In this document: positions 46,101 through 57,847 of the stretch, piece by piece
Layout of the letters: the number at the start of each line of letters is the position of its first letter
Position numbering within the stretch: position 1 is the stretch's first letter
Origin: Nereocystis luetkeana
Lineage: Eukaryota; Sar; Phaeophyceae; Laminariales; Laminariaceae
Length of the DNA: 64,000 nt
Direction: 5' to 3'
NCBI GenBank assembly: GCA_031213475.1
Contig: JARUPZ010000024.1
Span: 6,947,324-7,011,323 of the forward strand
The notes under the pieces: model-generated
Told to the model about the DNA's origin: nothing
What the model saw: the letters and a program-made list of their open reading frames with translations, nothing else
The model's database searches: none
Program-made: the position numbers and the translations under genes

Positions 46101-47739
46101 CTTGTCGGTCGACCTCGAGGTCGACTGACGTGCTTGTCAATAACGTAGGACTTTCTGTCCGAAAAAATGAAGGCCGTTGGGGGGACTCTACAACCCAACG
46201 TCTTATTTTGTCTGCTCGTCTGTCTGTTTTTTTCCTTGGTCTGCATGTCTGTCTGTCTGTATGTCTGTTCTGTCTGTCAGTCTGTCCTATTATCTGTGTG
46301 CCTGTGTGTCTGCCCGTCCCTCTGCATGTTTGTCTTGTGCGTCTGTCCACATGTGTGTGCGTGTTTCACGAACAACCCGTTATTGTCTGGGTCAAGTAGT
46401 TACTTAGTGTGCATCGTAGTCCATGGCTTTGCAGAATCACGCGTTACATCTTTATTATTGGAATGGACCTCTCATGCCCTTATCGAAACGGAACCTGCAT
46501 CTGGAACACACAGAGTCATCATCGGCGTACGCCCAGTCAAAGCCTCGCACGAGCGAGCCCAACACGTCTCGGTTTCCCTCTTCGCTGCTTCAACTTCCCA
46601 CTTCGTATATGAGCTTCGACAGACAAAACCTTGACTTTCCTGCCCTTGTTTTTGTTGCTAGCGCGCGCTGGCGACGGTACGCAGGTTGCTCGAGCTACCG
46701 TAGGAATAGTGATCTGTGTCTCGCACGTAAGCGCCGAAAACCTGGTCGTCCGGCACGGGCATCCGCTCACAAGCTGCTGTGTCATCATTCGATTTTGTTT
46801 TGCGGGGCCGTCATCGCCGTCATAAGCATGTGACACGAAACACGCGGCAGTTCGCCAAATACGGCAGGCATTGACGCAGGCGATGCAATCGCTCAGAGAC
46901 ACCGCGACCATCACAAGTATACACCGCGATACAAGGATATTCGTAAAGCTTGGGTCGAGCGCAGGCAATCACTGGTACGCTTGCGTTTTTTTTCACGGGC
47001 AATCTGAACACTGTTGTTGCTGTGCATACACAATGCATTGCCGCCCGCAGTGTCACGTGCAGCCATCAATACTCTGTACTGCGCTTGCTCTCCAGCTCGC
47101 AGACCACTCCTTCAATTTCCGAAGCTACGACGGCTGAGCTGCACAATTGTGTTGCAAGTTGCAATCTTATTGCACCAACCGTACTTGCTGCACGTCTAAC
47201 ACAATGTTGTCGATGAAATCGTGTGCCATTCACAACGGCTGCCCCCACAGATGAACAAAGCTTGGGCGCTACCCGGAATGTGCCAAGTGACTGTGGTGTA
47301 CGTTTGGTGACCGTGCTCGTATTGCCTAGCAGGGTAGCACAGGAGGACTGCGGTACCGACGGCGCAGACCGCGAATCCGACGCTTTCACGCGGTGCACAG
47401 GGAGTGCGTTGCGAACTGGTGGATCGGCAGAACAGCCCAGGTTCGGCCATACCGTCCCTCACGGCACCGCTCTCAGCGAGGCCACACCCATAAAAGCCCG
47501 AGACGGCGCAACGACAGTCCCAGTGGAGACTCGACACCACTATAATAGTACACCTCCAGCGGTGGTAATGAGAGCACAAAACCTGCTTCGGGTCGGACGT
47601 TCCACGCGCAACCTCCAGTAAGATCTACAACAGCTACACGTTCACCTTGGCCCTCCCCTTCCTGTTCGCGCGCGAATTCATACACCCCCCGATATATACA
47701 TCTTTGGCCCATCACGCTTTATTAGTGGCGGTACTGGGC
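43196..47739. other. Interval between converging genes
   Basis: 43480-43990 is rich in CGATC/GGTCGGTCGG words. 44390-44550 resembles 350-520. 46200-46360 is degenerate (TGTC)n. 46400-47700 is unique-looking, with short open frames on both strands but no consistent splicing. No confident gene. Confidence 0.5.
45566..45704. mobile_element. Family G MITE (TAA-flanked, Harbinger-like)
   Basis: TAA, then GGGTCGATCTTAACGAGGG, and at the other end CCCTCGTTAAGATCGGACCC then TAA; 139 bp with poly-T/poly-A next to the arms. A 3-bp TAA target duplication is typical of PIF/Harbinger. Confidence 0.75.
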
Positions 47740-47928
47740 TCAACCCATCATGTCGTCGGCAGTGACCCCCCATATGGTCCTCTCGCCGAGTCGGACCTCC
47801 ATACCGTCGTCCTGCACGTGTAGCTGGTAGTCGCTGTTCTTCCTCCTTCTCCAGGGGAATCGGTTCATCCATTCCCTTTTGTAGGGGCCAGATTTTGCCA
47901 GAATGCATGCCCCGTCCAAAGTCACCTC
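47740..47928 (-). CDS. Exon 5: terminal exon, DYQLHVQDDGMEVRL
   Basis: 189 nt including TGA at 47742-47740; acceptor GACACAG, phase 0. It reads EVTLDGACILAKSGPYKREW, a basic segment NRFPWRRRKNS, then DYQLHVQDDGMEVRLGERTI and WGVTADDMMG. The LxVQDDGxxVxL...WG spacing is that of one bulb-type lectin repeat (LxLQxDGNLVLY...W), but the mannose-binding Asn and Tyr are not conserved. The resemblance is structural at best. Confidence 0.6.
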   Translation of the reverse strand, partial: EVTLDGACILAKSGPYKREWMNRFPWRRRKNSDYQLHVQDDGMEVRLGERTIWGVTADDMMG

Positions 47929-50900
47929 CTGTGTCAAGTGTTGGAGTGGAGTGCAGCGAGGGAACAAAGGGGTGAGAGGGGAGGTAAGGCAGGGGTCTCC
48001 CTTCGCAGTTCCCTCGGCATTTGCGATTGCGACCCAAGCGATGGAACCGCTGTCGTTTCGAGGCCCACTCATCTAGCGGCTACCAGAAAAAGAAACAAGC
48101 CAGAGCCTATCGCGGGATAAACCTCGGGCACACCAGGAGGCAATTCCGTTACGTTTCGGCACATCGAGCGAGGTCGGTGTCGATGTCATTTGACCCTGCA
48201 GTATAGTTCGCCATTTTGAATGCTTTTTCAGCCGTAGAAAGGAAGCCACCTGCCACCACCACGCTACGGCCATGACACGGAAACACCCAATAAACACACA
48301 CCCCCTACGTTCTCGAACCGAGGGGGTGTCGTGAGCTATTTATCCCCCATTCACTACTACTACCGTTACTACTCCTGTCTGTCACCGCATATACATACAC
48401 CCGACGCACCAAAACCGCAACTCACCACGCATCCCCTGTCGCTGAGCGTCATCTCAACTTCCCCGAGATGCTCCCTCGCCCTCTCGACGTCATTCTCGTG
48501 TCGACTGCGGAAGGGGACCCACCCCCAAGCACTCCTCCTCCTCCTGCTCTCCTGTGCCGGCAAGTCTCCCTCCTGCACTTCCCTCAGCAGCGCCTGTCGG
48601 GCTCGTACCACACGCTTCAGTTTACCGATGTCGGCAGCAACCAGCACCGACGAGCGCAGGCCTCCGGAAGTTTCTTGGCCTGATGCGTCCGACGATTTGG
48701 CAGTCTCCTTCACGAAGACGATATCACCGCGCTTCGTGGCCCATACGGCGGACGTGCCTGTCGACGCTAGCAAGGGTTCAGCGGTCAGCTTGTCACCCAC
48801 GGCGAGCACGCGCTTAGGGGTCCAAACCGAGAGGTTCGCGTTGCCGTCGGTTGGTGGAGTCGGCGGCTCGTTCGTCGATGCCGTCTGGTCAGGCTCGGCA
48901 CCGCGGTTGTTGCTTCCATCCACGGCGTTGCCATCGTGTTGGCGTTCTTGCTCCACGTTCCTGGTGCTGCTGTTGCGGTCGTCCTCAGATACGGAACTGG
49001 TGCTGGCGCTGATGTTGGTGTCACCGCTGCCATCAGTTCCGGCGGTGGCAACGTGGATCTGCTTCTCGTCGCGTCCGGCTGTGGTGGCGGTCGTGGTGAT
49101 GTCGGCAGGAATACACGTCGGAGAGGGGCAATAACCCAGTGCACCCAAAGTGCCGAAGAAAGGGGTCACGGCACAGACATCACCCTCAACATCGCTGTCT
49201 ACGACGTCGGGAGTAAAGGAAGAGCCAAAGGCGGTGGAGGCCAGGGAGGGGGAGAAGGTGGAAGAGGGAACCTCAGATTCTGCTTTGACCTTAGCGCGAG
49301 CAGCCACCACCAACGCCTTGAGCTGGGGGCTTAGTTCGTCCTGTGCGAGATATACAGCAGGGAGGTTCGAGCGAACAGGAGTAGGAATTTATCGAGGAAG
49401 AGTGATACAGTCAGCAGTTGTCCTCCATCCCGAACGGTCTTCCTTTGGATGGTCAAGCTGGATGTTAAATTTTCTGATGTAGTCTTCTTTTCTCGTATGT
49501 ATGTGTTTCAATACCAGGTATGACAGAAAATGCATGCACGACAATATAGTGTTGGGTACGGAAGCAAACCCCGAGACATACTCGCACTGGACGTTTGTGG
49601 GGCGGAGAGGGGGGCGGGGTGCTCGACAAGCAAAAAAAAACGCCAACATTGATGTTCAGGGCACTGCAGCACTGTGGCACGGCTTAGGCGAAAAAGTACT
49701 TGGAACAATGGAAAATTGACGCGACAACATGTATGTGCGGAAAGTGCAAGCAATAGACTACGTTACCACCCTGACAAATAGTTCGGAAACAATCGGAAGT
49801 TAGTATTCGTTTCAACGGACTGTTGTTTTGAGGCCACCTTGGATCCAAGAGACGTTGGTAGCACTCGTACTGCCTGTATGTATACAGTACATGGCCGGAA
49901 CACATATATCTCCGAAAACATAGCCGGAGTTCCCTATGAGCAGGCAGACGCCAGCTCTCGCGCTTACAAGCGAGAGTTTTAGCCCGCACGCGGGCTAATT
50001 ATCTCTAATTATCTCTCGATCTACAGCCGGCCGCGCACCTTCCCCTTTCGACTGTGTGTGGGGTCTGCATAAAGGGGTAGGTGGCAAAGAGTCGATCCCC
50101 TGGTTAAGTCAACCCTAGCCCCCTCACCCCCTTTAAAACAGCACTGCTGTACAAAAACAAAAATTCAACTCTGATTTCAAGGAATTTTCCCCCGAAACGT
50201 GGGCGCAGGCGTGATGTGGTCGCCTATTCTTCAAGCCTCTTATCGCATTTCGATGCCGATCCTAACCACAGCCAGGTGCTGCATGGCCGGGTCAATGAAG
50301 GTTCAGTATCAAGGGCATCCCAGGTGCTGCCAGGAGACCACACCACAATGGAACGCCAGACAGTATCCCGCTGGTACACAATTTCTGGGGTCCGTTTTTT
50401 CCAAAACGTATCCCCAAATTCCAACGCGTGTATATGTACGATACTCACAGCGTCTTCCGTGTACCGCATCCTCGATACCGTTATCCCGCTGGCGTGGTAC
50501 CGAACGACGTCATGCGGACCGGACATGAAATCGGCGTCATTGTGTTTCACTTCAACAATGCCCCCTTCGTCCACCTTTGCACGCGGCCAAGTACAGCAGC
50601 ACGAAACGAATAGAGCAAGGCCGAAACATACGTGTTACGGTAGGCTTTACTACGACCGACCGGTCAGATGGGCTCTCACCCCTCTCCCACAAGGATTCCG
50701 CCCCGGTGTTGTTCAATGGTAACGGGGGCATAGGTCAAGCATTCGATGACTTCGACACGATGGGGAACCGTAAAATTCGAGCAGCGCAGTGGGAAGACGG
50801 CTTACCCGACGACCCAATACAGTTCGCAGTGAAAAAACATCCTGTGAAAACCCCCCATCAGTTATCCCTCTTGTCCGTGGATCCATTACTGTATATATCT

Positions 50901-53900
50901 TACACCAACTGACCAACGGGAGCATGCCATGTATAGAGTGATTCATACAAGCATGATTTATTGACGGAGGGAGAATATGAACACGCTGAAGCTATAGAAA
51001 GCAGAAATAGCACAGCAGTCCAACGTGCGAGACTCACAAGGCTGCCGTCAAGCAGGACTGGAGCTGAACCGACAGCCTCAAACTTCACCCTTCCAGAAAC
51101 CTCGAACAGAGGCAACGCCGACGTCTGCCGTTGGGAGGAGCCAGGGTGGTGGGAGTGGGCACGCGTTAGGACAACCCCCTCCAACAGGTGCATACAGTAG
51201 ATACACGGATGTAAGACGTTGTTCGCCACAGTGTACATACAGTGTCTGCCGTGAGCGATGGATTCTTGGAGTGGTTCCCCCTCTCCAAATTAGTCGTCTA
51301 GAGTTAGCCGTAGATACCGGATGCTTTTGTTGGCGATAGTCAGATTGAGTCCACCAGGAGAGCACACTTGCGTTACACGCGTGGTTGGATGAAGTGAACG
51401 CCCGACAAACCGACGCGGGCACTGACCCGAGGGGGGAGGTTCATCGCTGCGGTTTTCTTGCACTTCGAGCTGGTTCCAGCGAAAGGTCGGGAACTTTGAT
51501 ATTAGCCACGAAAGCTACGTTCAATATTATTAGCTCGAATGTAACATATCTGGTGTCATACTGACCCTCATGAAGAGGGGAAGAGGGTGGCTAAGCCGGT
51601 TAGTTCTCTTTAACTCCTAGGGCTGGCGTTAGCGGCGATAACGTGTCCCGACCAACCACGCGCCTTCAAAACGATCAGTAACAGTCAGGCGTTTCGGTAG
51701 GAAGAAACCATTTTCCCACTTTTTTTTTTCAGAACGAGTCGGTTCCAGGTACTCCAAGGCATGCCCGTAGAATAGTTCGCGCACATATCGGAAGATCTGT
51801 CTGCGAAAGAGCAATACCAAGTGAGTTTTAACGCCCATATTGAGCCCATGATGAAACTACACTGTAAGTAATGACAAGGCAACGCCGCTAATACTCTTGT
51901 TTTCCGCACAACAAGCCCAAACGTTCACACCGTTTTCAAGAGATCGACCCTGGCTTTTTGCACACGTGCTCTGTGCGTCCCTGTCGACGCCTTGACGAAT
52001 GGTGTTTTCATGTGTCTGTTTCTTCTTTTTTACGGGACTTTGGGGTGTCCTAAGACAGAAAAATCCTATTAAAAGAAAACCAAACAAAGATCTGTCCACA
52101 ACAAAAAACAAAACCACTACCCGCTAAAAAGTGGCTGAAAGGGAAACGCCGTTCGTAAACTGGCTAAAAGAGACTCATGGCACACGTGCGCACAGCTCAC
52201 GGACCTATATCCTAAAACGGCGTCAACTTCAGAATAGCATGTGAAGGTCTTAGTCCGTCGGGCTAAAGGTAAAAGGTTAACCCATCGCCTACCTAATCTA
52301 AGCCTTATAACCCCCCCCCCCCCCCCTGGAACGGCCCGGATTTTAACGGGTCGACGCGCCACCACACGCGGTTCCAATTTCTGGGGATCCAGAAGCGTTT
52401 TTCAGATTCTTGACATGAGGAAACCCACTTGACCTTTGAAAAAGCGATTTCATGGTGGACGTGAGATTCGAACTCACGACCAACAACCCATGTCCTGCCG
52501 ACGACGCCACTTGTTAAGATCACGGAGAGGGGACACTTTGTATCCCTGGACAGGTCTGCTTCTTAAGCCGACACTCGTTGGTACTCACGTTGATGTTCGC
52601 TTAGAGATAGAAGAGCCACTTTATTCCCTTGTGCACGACGGAGACTGAGACCACGCTAGTGCCTCTCTGGAAAACCCCTGGTTTTCCACCTAAGGTACGC
52701 CTTCCAAGTACTGCAAATACGATCCCAGTGCCAGAACCCAGGCAATTACCGGGCTTTCAACCTCATTAAGAGCAGCAGCATAACACTCATTTGTTTTCCT
52801 GGATTTATCACAAACCAGTCTGCATGTTTTGTTTTGACGCGAGGCGCGGAAAAAATACTGTTTCGGGCGCCTTCAACGAAAGTTTAAAGAAATAACCCAA
52901 ACAAAGGGAGCAGGAACCATGGGGACTGCGGGTGGTCACATATTGTTATCTCTGTTGTTCTCACGGCTGCAACACTACTACTGTAGGATAGATAATACTA
53001 TAATACTACGCTTCGAACTACGTACACTTAGTACTACTACAGGATCTATTCTACCGTACCCTCGGACCGAGCAGGGGATTAAGAACTTTTTCGCGGGCGA
53101 TTTTCCTTACAACGATTTGCTCCGCGCATCATGAAACATACATGCGAATACCAGCAGGTAGCGGTTGCCTATTTACAACGAACCGTGTGTCACGGTAGTT
53201 CCATTCTTGTGTCGCTTCACCTCATCACGGGCGAATATGACGGCTGGCGCGTGGAAGGTCAGCGTCGCCTCTTTGTGCACGGTGAAGTGCATGTTCGTGG
53301 CATCGATGGTCTTGTCCGATACGAGCATCAGATCCTCGTCCACGTCGACCATCTTCAGTGCAAACGAGGAGACGGGACGCACATACATGGCACGCGTGGT
53401 CGGGAGGGCAGCAGGATACGCTTAGTATGCTGCCCTGATTGACGCTGTTCTACGTACAGCAGCGCTACTACTGTCCAAGTACAGTACGGTACAGCATAGC
53501 AGTGCTCTACTGACGCCCCTGTGTCTGTGGGATCTGCATTTTCCCAGACCCCAACTGATGTTTCTTTGGGATGTATTTCTTGCCTACCTGTGAGCTCTTT
53601 GTGCCTGCTCCTCACCATCACCAACAACACCTCCCCTCTATCTATGCTGTAAAACAGTATTAATAGTATCACGAAAGCCCAAAACAAGCCCATACCACCC
53701 ACTTCGGTGCGCCGAGTCTCCGTATCCACTGCGTGAATCGATTTTTTTTGTCTGCTTAAAAAACGCGGCTGGTTATAGGCTTCTCCTCGATGCTGCATGC
53801 GCATTCTTCAGAAATATGTTGGGAAGTCCCTCTCTCCCCGTTTTTGGGCCTACATATTAGGGGCCACCGTTATAAGCAAGCGCCAACTTTTCCGTTCCAG

Positions 53901-54815
53901 CTCGACTTCGCGTGAGGACTTACGATTTTCCCTCAGGGGCTGTGTAGGGACAAAAAGTGTCCACAGGTAGGCGTCTTCCCTTCTCCCCACGTCATAGATA
54001 GGTGTCTTCCCTCCCTATTTATCGCGCACATGTATATATATACTGTTGTAGGGTTCAATTTATACCCACCGCGCTGCTGCTCATCGATTTTCCAAGAATT
54101 TTTCCAACAACTCTCGCTCTCCTCGTTCACGGGAAAAAGGCAAAGACACTCACTTTTTTTTCGTTTTTGATAAGGTCATACTCGTACATACAGCAGTAGC
54201 GTGAGCTAAGATGGTATGGGACCGACATCAACAACAGTAGCAACAACTCTGCGGTCTCAGTCAGTCAAAGAGACAGCGAACTGCGGTTCCGTTTGCATGT
54301 TTCTATCGTGTTGCATATCGGAACGATCGACTATTATTCCGATCCGACCCGATTCGCGCCTGAAAACCGATATCGCGATTAACAATCCGATACTTATCGG
54401 ATCGGACCGGGTTGGATCGGACCGGATCGGATCGGATCGATAAAGAACTCCGATTCCGACACTGCTGTACCTCTGTAGCCCTGAGCAAGGAGCCAATGGC
54501 GACTGTGGGCGTGTTTGCATGCACGTAGAAGGTGGCCTGCAATGATGCATCGTGTGATCAACCAATCTGAGTATCGCTCACCGTGGACTGGTCGAATACA
54601 AGGCTCTTTAGCACTGCCATGGTATTTAGACGTGGATCACCACCATCCCCATCCGACTCCGTGTTGGAGGAGGCAGTGGCTCCATTGTCTCCGCATCCGC
54701 CCACGCCTGGGGCGTCATCGTCACATCGACCTTGTTGCGCCTCGGCACCAGGGGTGCCGTTGAGGGCGGTGAGCATGACCGCCGATACGAGGGCAGCCTT
54801 GGCGAAAGTCTTCAT
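47740..54815 (-). CDS. Secreted protein of unknown family, five phase-0 exons
   Basis: Whole-gene entry. Exons on the - strand: 54815-54582, 53352-53221, 50574-50449, 49340-48426 and 47928-47740, giving 78+44+42+305+62 = 531 residues. Every intron falls between codons. Residues 1-27 form a typical signal peptide (MKTFAKAALVSAVMLTALNG, then an AEAQ-type cleavage region), so the product enters the secretory pathway. The middle is acidic and Ser/Thr-rich. The last 180 residues contain segments (VLAVGDKLTAEPLLASTGTS, VWATKRGDIVFVK; DYQLHVQDDGMEVRL, TIWGVT) whose spacing recalls bulb-type (beta-prism II) lectin repeats. That is a tentative resemblance. The gene converges with NPRL3. Confidence 0.55.
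48426..49340 (-). CDS. Exon 4: long acidic, Ser/Thr-rich then lectin-like exon
   Basis: 915 nt, 305 codons, acceptor CGCACAG, donor GTG|GTGAGT, phase 0/0. It starts DELSPQLKALVVAARAKVKA. It then carries about 130 residues rich in Ser, Thr, Asp and Ala, and next LSVWTPKRVLAVGDKLTAEP with VWATKRGDIVFVKETAKSSD. Next comes a helical basic stretch (IGKLKRVVRARQALLREVQE) with a RRRR run, then EHLGEVEMTLSDRGCV. The open frame continues past the donor to a stop at 48369-48371, which is the alternative end if the last intron is not removed. The long unbroken frame in GC-balanced, non-repetitive sequence is good evidence of coding. Confidence 0.65.
49341..50448. other. Intron of the secreted-protein gene
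   Basis: No repeat family identified. A short palindrome-like run (CTCGCGCTTACAAGCGAGAG, then GCCCGCACGCGGGC) lies at 49956-49997. Confidence 0.5.
50449..50574 (-). CDS. Exon 3: GGIVEVKHNDADFMSG segment
   Basis: 126 nt, 42 codons, phase 0/0, with a consensus donor GCT|GTGAGT. It reads VDEGGIVEVKHNDADFMSG, then PHDVVRYHASGITVSRMRY and TEDA. Codon-like composition and the strong donor support it. The acceptor (GCAAAG) is weak, so the left border is uncertain. No family recognised. Confidence 0.5.
50575..53220. repeat. Intron with family H and tRNA-like end
   Basis: 52513-52795 is family H copy 1 (see 59336). 52440-52512 on the - strand is tRNA-like with B box GTTCGAATCTC. A + frame at 50640-50910 and a - strand 35-nt acceptor/donor pair at 50818-50852 do not fit the phases. 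Confidence 0.5.
52440..52512 (-). other. tRNA-like sequence joined to family H
   Basis: - strand: TGGCGTCGTCGGC as A box, GTGAGTTCGAATCTCAC as a perfect T arm with B box, closing GTCCACCATG. The acceptor stem is poor, so it is a relic or a SINE part and not a proven tRNA gene. Confidence 0.45.
53221..53352 (-). CDS. Exon 2: MVDVDEDLMLVSDKT segment
   Basis: A 132-nt, phase 0/0 stretch reading MVDVDEDLMLVSDKTIDATN, then MHFTVHKEATLTFHAPAVIF and ARDE before donor GAG|GTGAAG. The alternating hydrophobic pattern suggests beta strands. The acceptor used here (CTGAAG after a CT-rich run) is the one compatible with exon 1. The open frame continues upstream to about 53415, so a longer exon with a different upstream partner is possible. 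Confidence 0.5.
54582..54815 (-). CDS. Exon 1: signal peptide and Asp/Ser-rich segment
   Basis: The ATG at 54815-54813 opens a lysine-headed hydrophobic stretch (KTFAKAALVSAVMLTALNG), followed by TPGAEAQQ. A Cys/Asp/Gly-rich linker follows (CDDDAPGVGGCGDNG, then SSNTESDGDGGD), then PRLNTMAVLKSLVFDQST before a consensus donor (ACG|GTGAGC). 234 nt, ends in phase 0. A longer in-frame upstream extension exists (to 54965), but it lacks signal-peptide character at its N-terminus, so the inner ATG is preferred. Confidence 0.65.
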
Positions 54816-56285
54816 CGTGGGTATCTCCAGAGGATAGACGCAGAGTGCTGCCTGTCGCTTTGGCAGGGCGGGAGAAAGGAATGGGCCTTTGGTCCTCCAG
54901 TGTCTGGCTATAGAGTAGGGCTGTGTTGTCGCGCGGTGGGGACACGCGCCAGATGCTCGTGACATAGGCAGTGAAGCAATGAGCCAATAGCAGCTGACTG
55001 CATGGCAGATGGGGCTGCATTGCGTTTATCCGTAAAGAGGTGGCAGCATACATCAGGCATCGGGTCGAGAGCTCTCTCTTTCCAAAACAGAATTTTACCA
55101 AAACAATTTCTTGATTCTTGAAGCTGTAGAGTATCTATGAAAACACTCCACTGAAGAAAAAACAAATGCAAAAAGTGAAATGAGCCATCGACAGCGAGAG
55201 ATGGGTACAGGCCGTATTCGAGCGTCACGGTCTGCCGACCATTCCCTACGACATACGGCCGAGCTTGTTGATCATGATGTAAACAAAACCCCTACCTACC
55301 GTCTACCACACAGCTGCCTGCCGCCTTTTTCACTGGGTACTACAGTATCGGGTACAGCAGTGTTAGGGCAGACTGCAGAAGACCCACATCTTCTCTGTTG
55401 CACAACATATATATGAAGAATGACATCACATCGCACCACTGGCAGCCTCCTTGTGAAACATGCTGCGATAGGGGAATGGCGTATTTGAGGAAATCATTTC
55501 TGACTAACGGTGCTCCCCAGCTGCAGGGAAACGATCCACTGGGCCATGCCTTACCATAGCGTTGTTAGCCTCCCGTATGCCATGGATGTATGCAGCTGCT
55601 TGAACTATTTCCCGCAAGAAGAGCTCGTTTTGCGGCGAGGATGTTTTTTGGATGTGAGGTAAAGAGTTTCTTAAGCGAGGAGTCTCGCAAAACGAATCAT
55701 GGTATTGCATTCAACAGACAAATCGGAAAAATGGGAACGAAACAAAAAATAAACAAAAAATAAATGAGAACGGACGTTTTTTTTCAGAAAGCAAACCAAT
55801 TGTGTACAACTCCAAGAAAAAAAGTTGACAGTCCTGTGGGGCTGTACAGCAGCCTTCGAATGAGCTGTCGCTCAGGCTGGAAGTCCTCGGCATCGCCGCG
55901 GTAGCCAGCATCTAGAGAAATCACAATAGAGCCAGCGTATATCGCTGTTTTCGCCCACCCGAAGGCACGAGATGGAGCATGACCGTTCTGACGAGCTCCT
56001 CTCACAGGGCTGGCCAAGGGGCTTCGCAGGATCATTTTGGTTATCTGATACACCACATGGTTCTGGAGATACGGCTTGGTTCTCATTTTAGGCTTCGTTC
56101 CCATTTTTCCGATTTGTCTGTTATTCCCCTATTCCGTAGCACGCGCCTGAAGAAAATCTTGGTCAACATTGCCGCCAACTGCATCCGTTGTTGGCTCCTC
56201 ACTTGGTAGGGGACGGTCATGCCGCAGGCCGATCCGTGGCGGTGCATTCGCGGGGCGGAACGTTCGGAGACTTGGGGTGGCCTAG
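54816..56285. other. Upstream of the secreted-protein gene
   Basis: No promoter motif recognised. On the - strand 55784-56104 is open (LDAGYRGDAEDFQPERQL), with an internal acceptor TTTCTCTAG at 55912. It may be an exon of another gene or a relic; no family recognised. Confidence 0.4.
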
Positions 56286-56463
56286 TTTTGCTTCCCTGGT
56301 GTCCGCAGTGGTGGAGTGCGTATGCCTGTTTTTTTGTTTTTGCTTCTGTTTTACTACCACCGAGGTATTTCTTCCACTCCAGAGTTATTGGAGCCTGTCC
56401 TGCGACCACGGACTGCATTGTATTGTGAGTTAATGTGAGAACAACAACAACAACAACAACAAG
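56286..56463 (+). mobile_element. Family I retroposon, copy 2
   Basis: Same body as 39742 with a few differences (GACCACGGACTGCATTG; ACTACCACCGAGG) and a (AAC)n tail of about 20 bases. Confidence 0.7.
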
Positions 56464-56499
56464 TGTAGTCACTCTTAGAATGGGCACCTTAAACCCATC

Positions 56500-56820
56500 G
56501 GCTCTCCAGTCGATGACGGGCCCCCGTGTGCGCCGTCCACAGCGCAGGACGTGGTCAGCGAGCCGACCCAACAAAACGAATACCTGATGGCTCACCAACA
56601 TGCATGTTCGTCCCTACACACCCCTCACTGTACTTGCTTGTGCTTGGAGTTGCTGAGCGGGTCCATTGACGGGCTCCCGTGAGCGCTGTCCACAGCGCAC
56701 GTCGCGGTCATCGAACAAATCTAGGAAACAGAATGTCGGCTGGTCCAACACATACCTGCTCGTCCCCACATACGGTGCATGGCACTTGCTTACACTTGAG
56801 GTTGCTGAACGGGTTTGTAT
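56500..56820. repeat. Two-copy 155-bp tandem repeat, Cys-rich frame on -
   Basis: Copies share TGACGGGC.CCCGTG, TGTCCACAGCGCA, CGTCC.CA, CACTTGCTT and GTTGCTGA.CGGG. The right copy on the - strand reads CKQVPCTVCGDEQVCVGPAD, a zinc-ribbon-like spacing that is destroyed in the left copy. Confidence 0.5.
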
Positions 56821-57006
56821 CCCGCCAGTTTCGTGCGATACCCTGTCTTCCTCAACTCGCTCCGTGGCACTTGACGAGAAAATTAATGTTTCCGGCGAAG
56901 AAGCAACGCCCAGCTACAACGAGCCTGTCCCCTGTATCGCTCGCTCTTCCGCAGTGTCCACCGCTCCACCGTGACTACGAATAATATATATTTAAACGAT
57001 GGTAGT

Positions 57007-57008
57007 CA

Positions 57009-57050
<42 letters not shown>

Positions 57051-57051
57051 G

Positions 57052-57088
<37 letters not shown>

Positions 57089-57107
57089 GTCTGTCTGTCT
57101 GCCTGCC

Positions 57108-57146
<39 letters not shown>

Positions 57147-57147
57147 A

Positions 57148-57181
<34 letters not shown>

Positions 57182-57182
57182 C
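57007..57182. repeat. (CTGT)n microsatellite
   Basis: About 175 bp, nearly pure, with a few CTAT/GCCT interruptions. Confidence 0.95.
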
Positions 57183-57219
57183 AGAGCCTGGTTGTCACAA
57201 CCAGTTGAACACCGGGTAG

Positions 57220-57847
57220 GATGCCCTGCTGGGTCCTGGGTGTCGCACGCTGGGCACTCCTGAAAGCCCCGGGGATTAACGTGAATTGCAATGCGGTGGG
57301 GATAACGAACGAAAACAAATCCAGGACAAATTGCGTGGAATTCCCGAGTGGATTCCGCACCGAACAGCGTTGGATAACCTTATCCCACGGGCTGATTGCG
57401 AGATAGCCTGGGATCCGTGGAGCCACCCCCAGTCTGGGAGGGATCATGCCCGTCCACAGAAAAGAAAATATTTGCATTCATCTGCAACTCTCAATACAAC
57501 AGAAACGAAGGGGGTGATATTCCGGGTCGCTTCCGCCCCGTACGGTGCGGAAACGTCAATCCAGATGGTCGGTTGCCGATTGCCTGGGGTTCGTGGTGCA
57601 CCGCCCCGTACGGTTTGGAAATCCTAACCCCCCTGGCTCATTGCTGATAGGCTGAGATCCATTGAACCACCACCATCCGGGGTGAATAGTGACCCATCCC
57701 CAGATCAGAAGCGTTTATATGCATATTTAACTCCGACACTCTGTGGACGAAAGTGGCTATCCCCCGAGTTGCTATCAATCCGGACGGGTGCAGAACCCCC
57801 AGCCCCACCGGCTCATGACCCATTGCTGACTGGTTAGCGTTCAGGCG
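57220..57847. repeat. Degenerate repeats with GGAAACCCTAAC words
   Basis: Loose copies of GGATCATGCCCGTCC.CAG, GGAAACGTCAATCC and GGCTCATTGCTGAT blocks recur here and again at 58100-58450. No gene. Confidence 0.5.

Noticed and set aside
48331..49134. 267-codon + strand frame
   Set aside because: Antisense shadow of the - strand exon 48426-49340, which has proper splice borders and coherent neighbours.
50818..50852. 35-nt - strand segment with good acceptor and GTAAGC donor
   Set aside because: Its length breaks the phase between exons 2 and 3 of the secreted-protein gene.
50577..50912. 111-codon + strand frame (RSDGLSPLSHKDSAPVLF)
   Set aside because: Lies in an intron of the - strand gene, no splice partners, no family recognised.
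56971..57477. Cys/Leu/Ser- and Asp/Arg/Gln-rich frames
   Set aside because: Translation of a (CTGT)n microsatellite on both strands.
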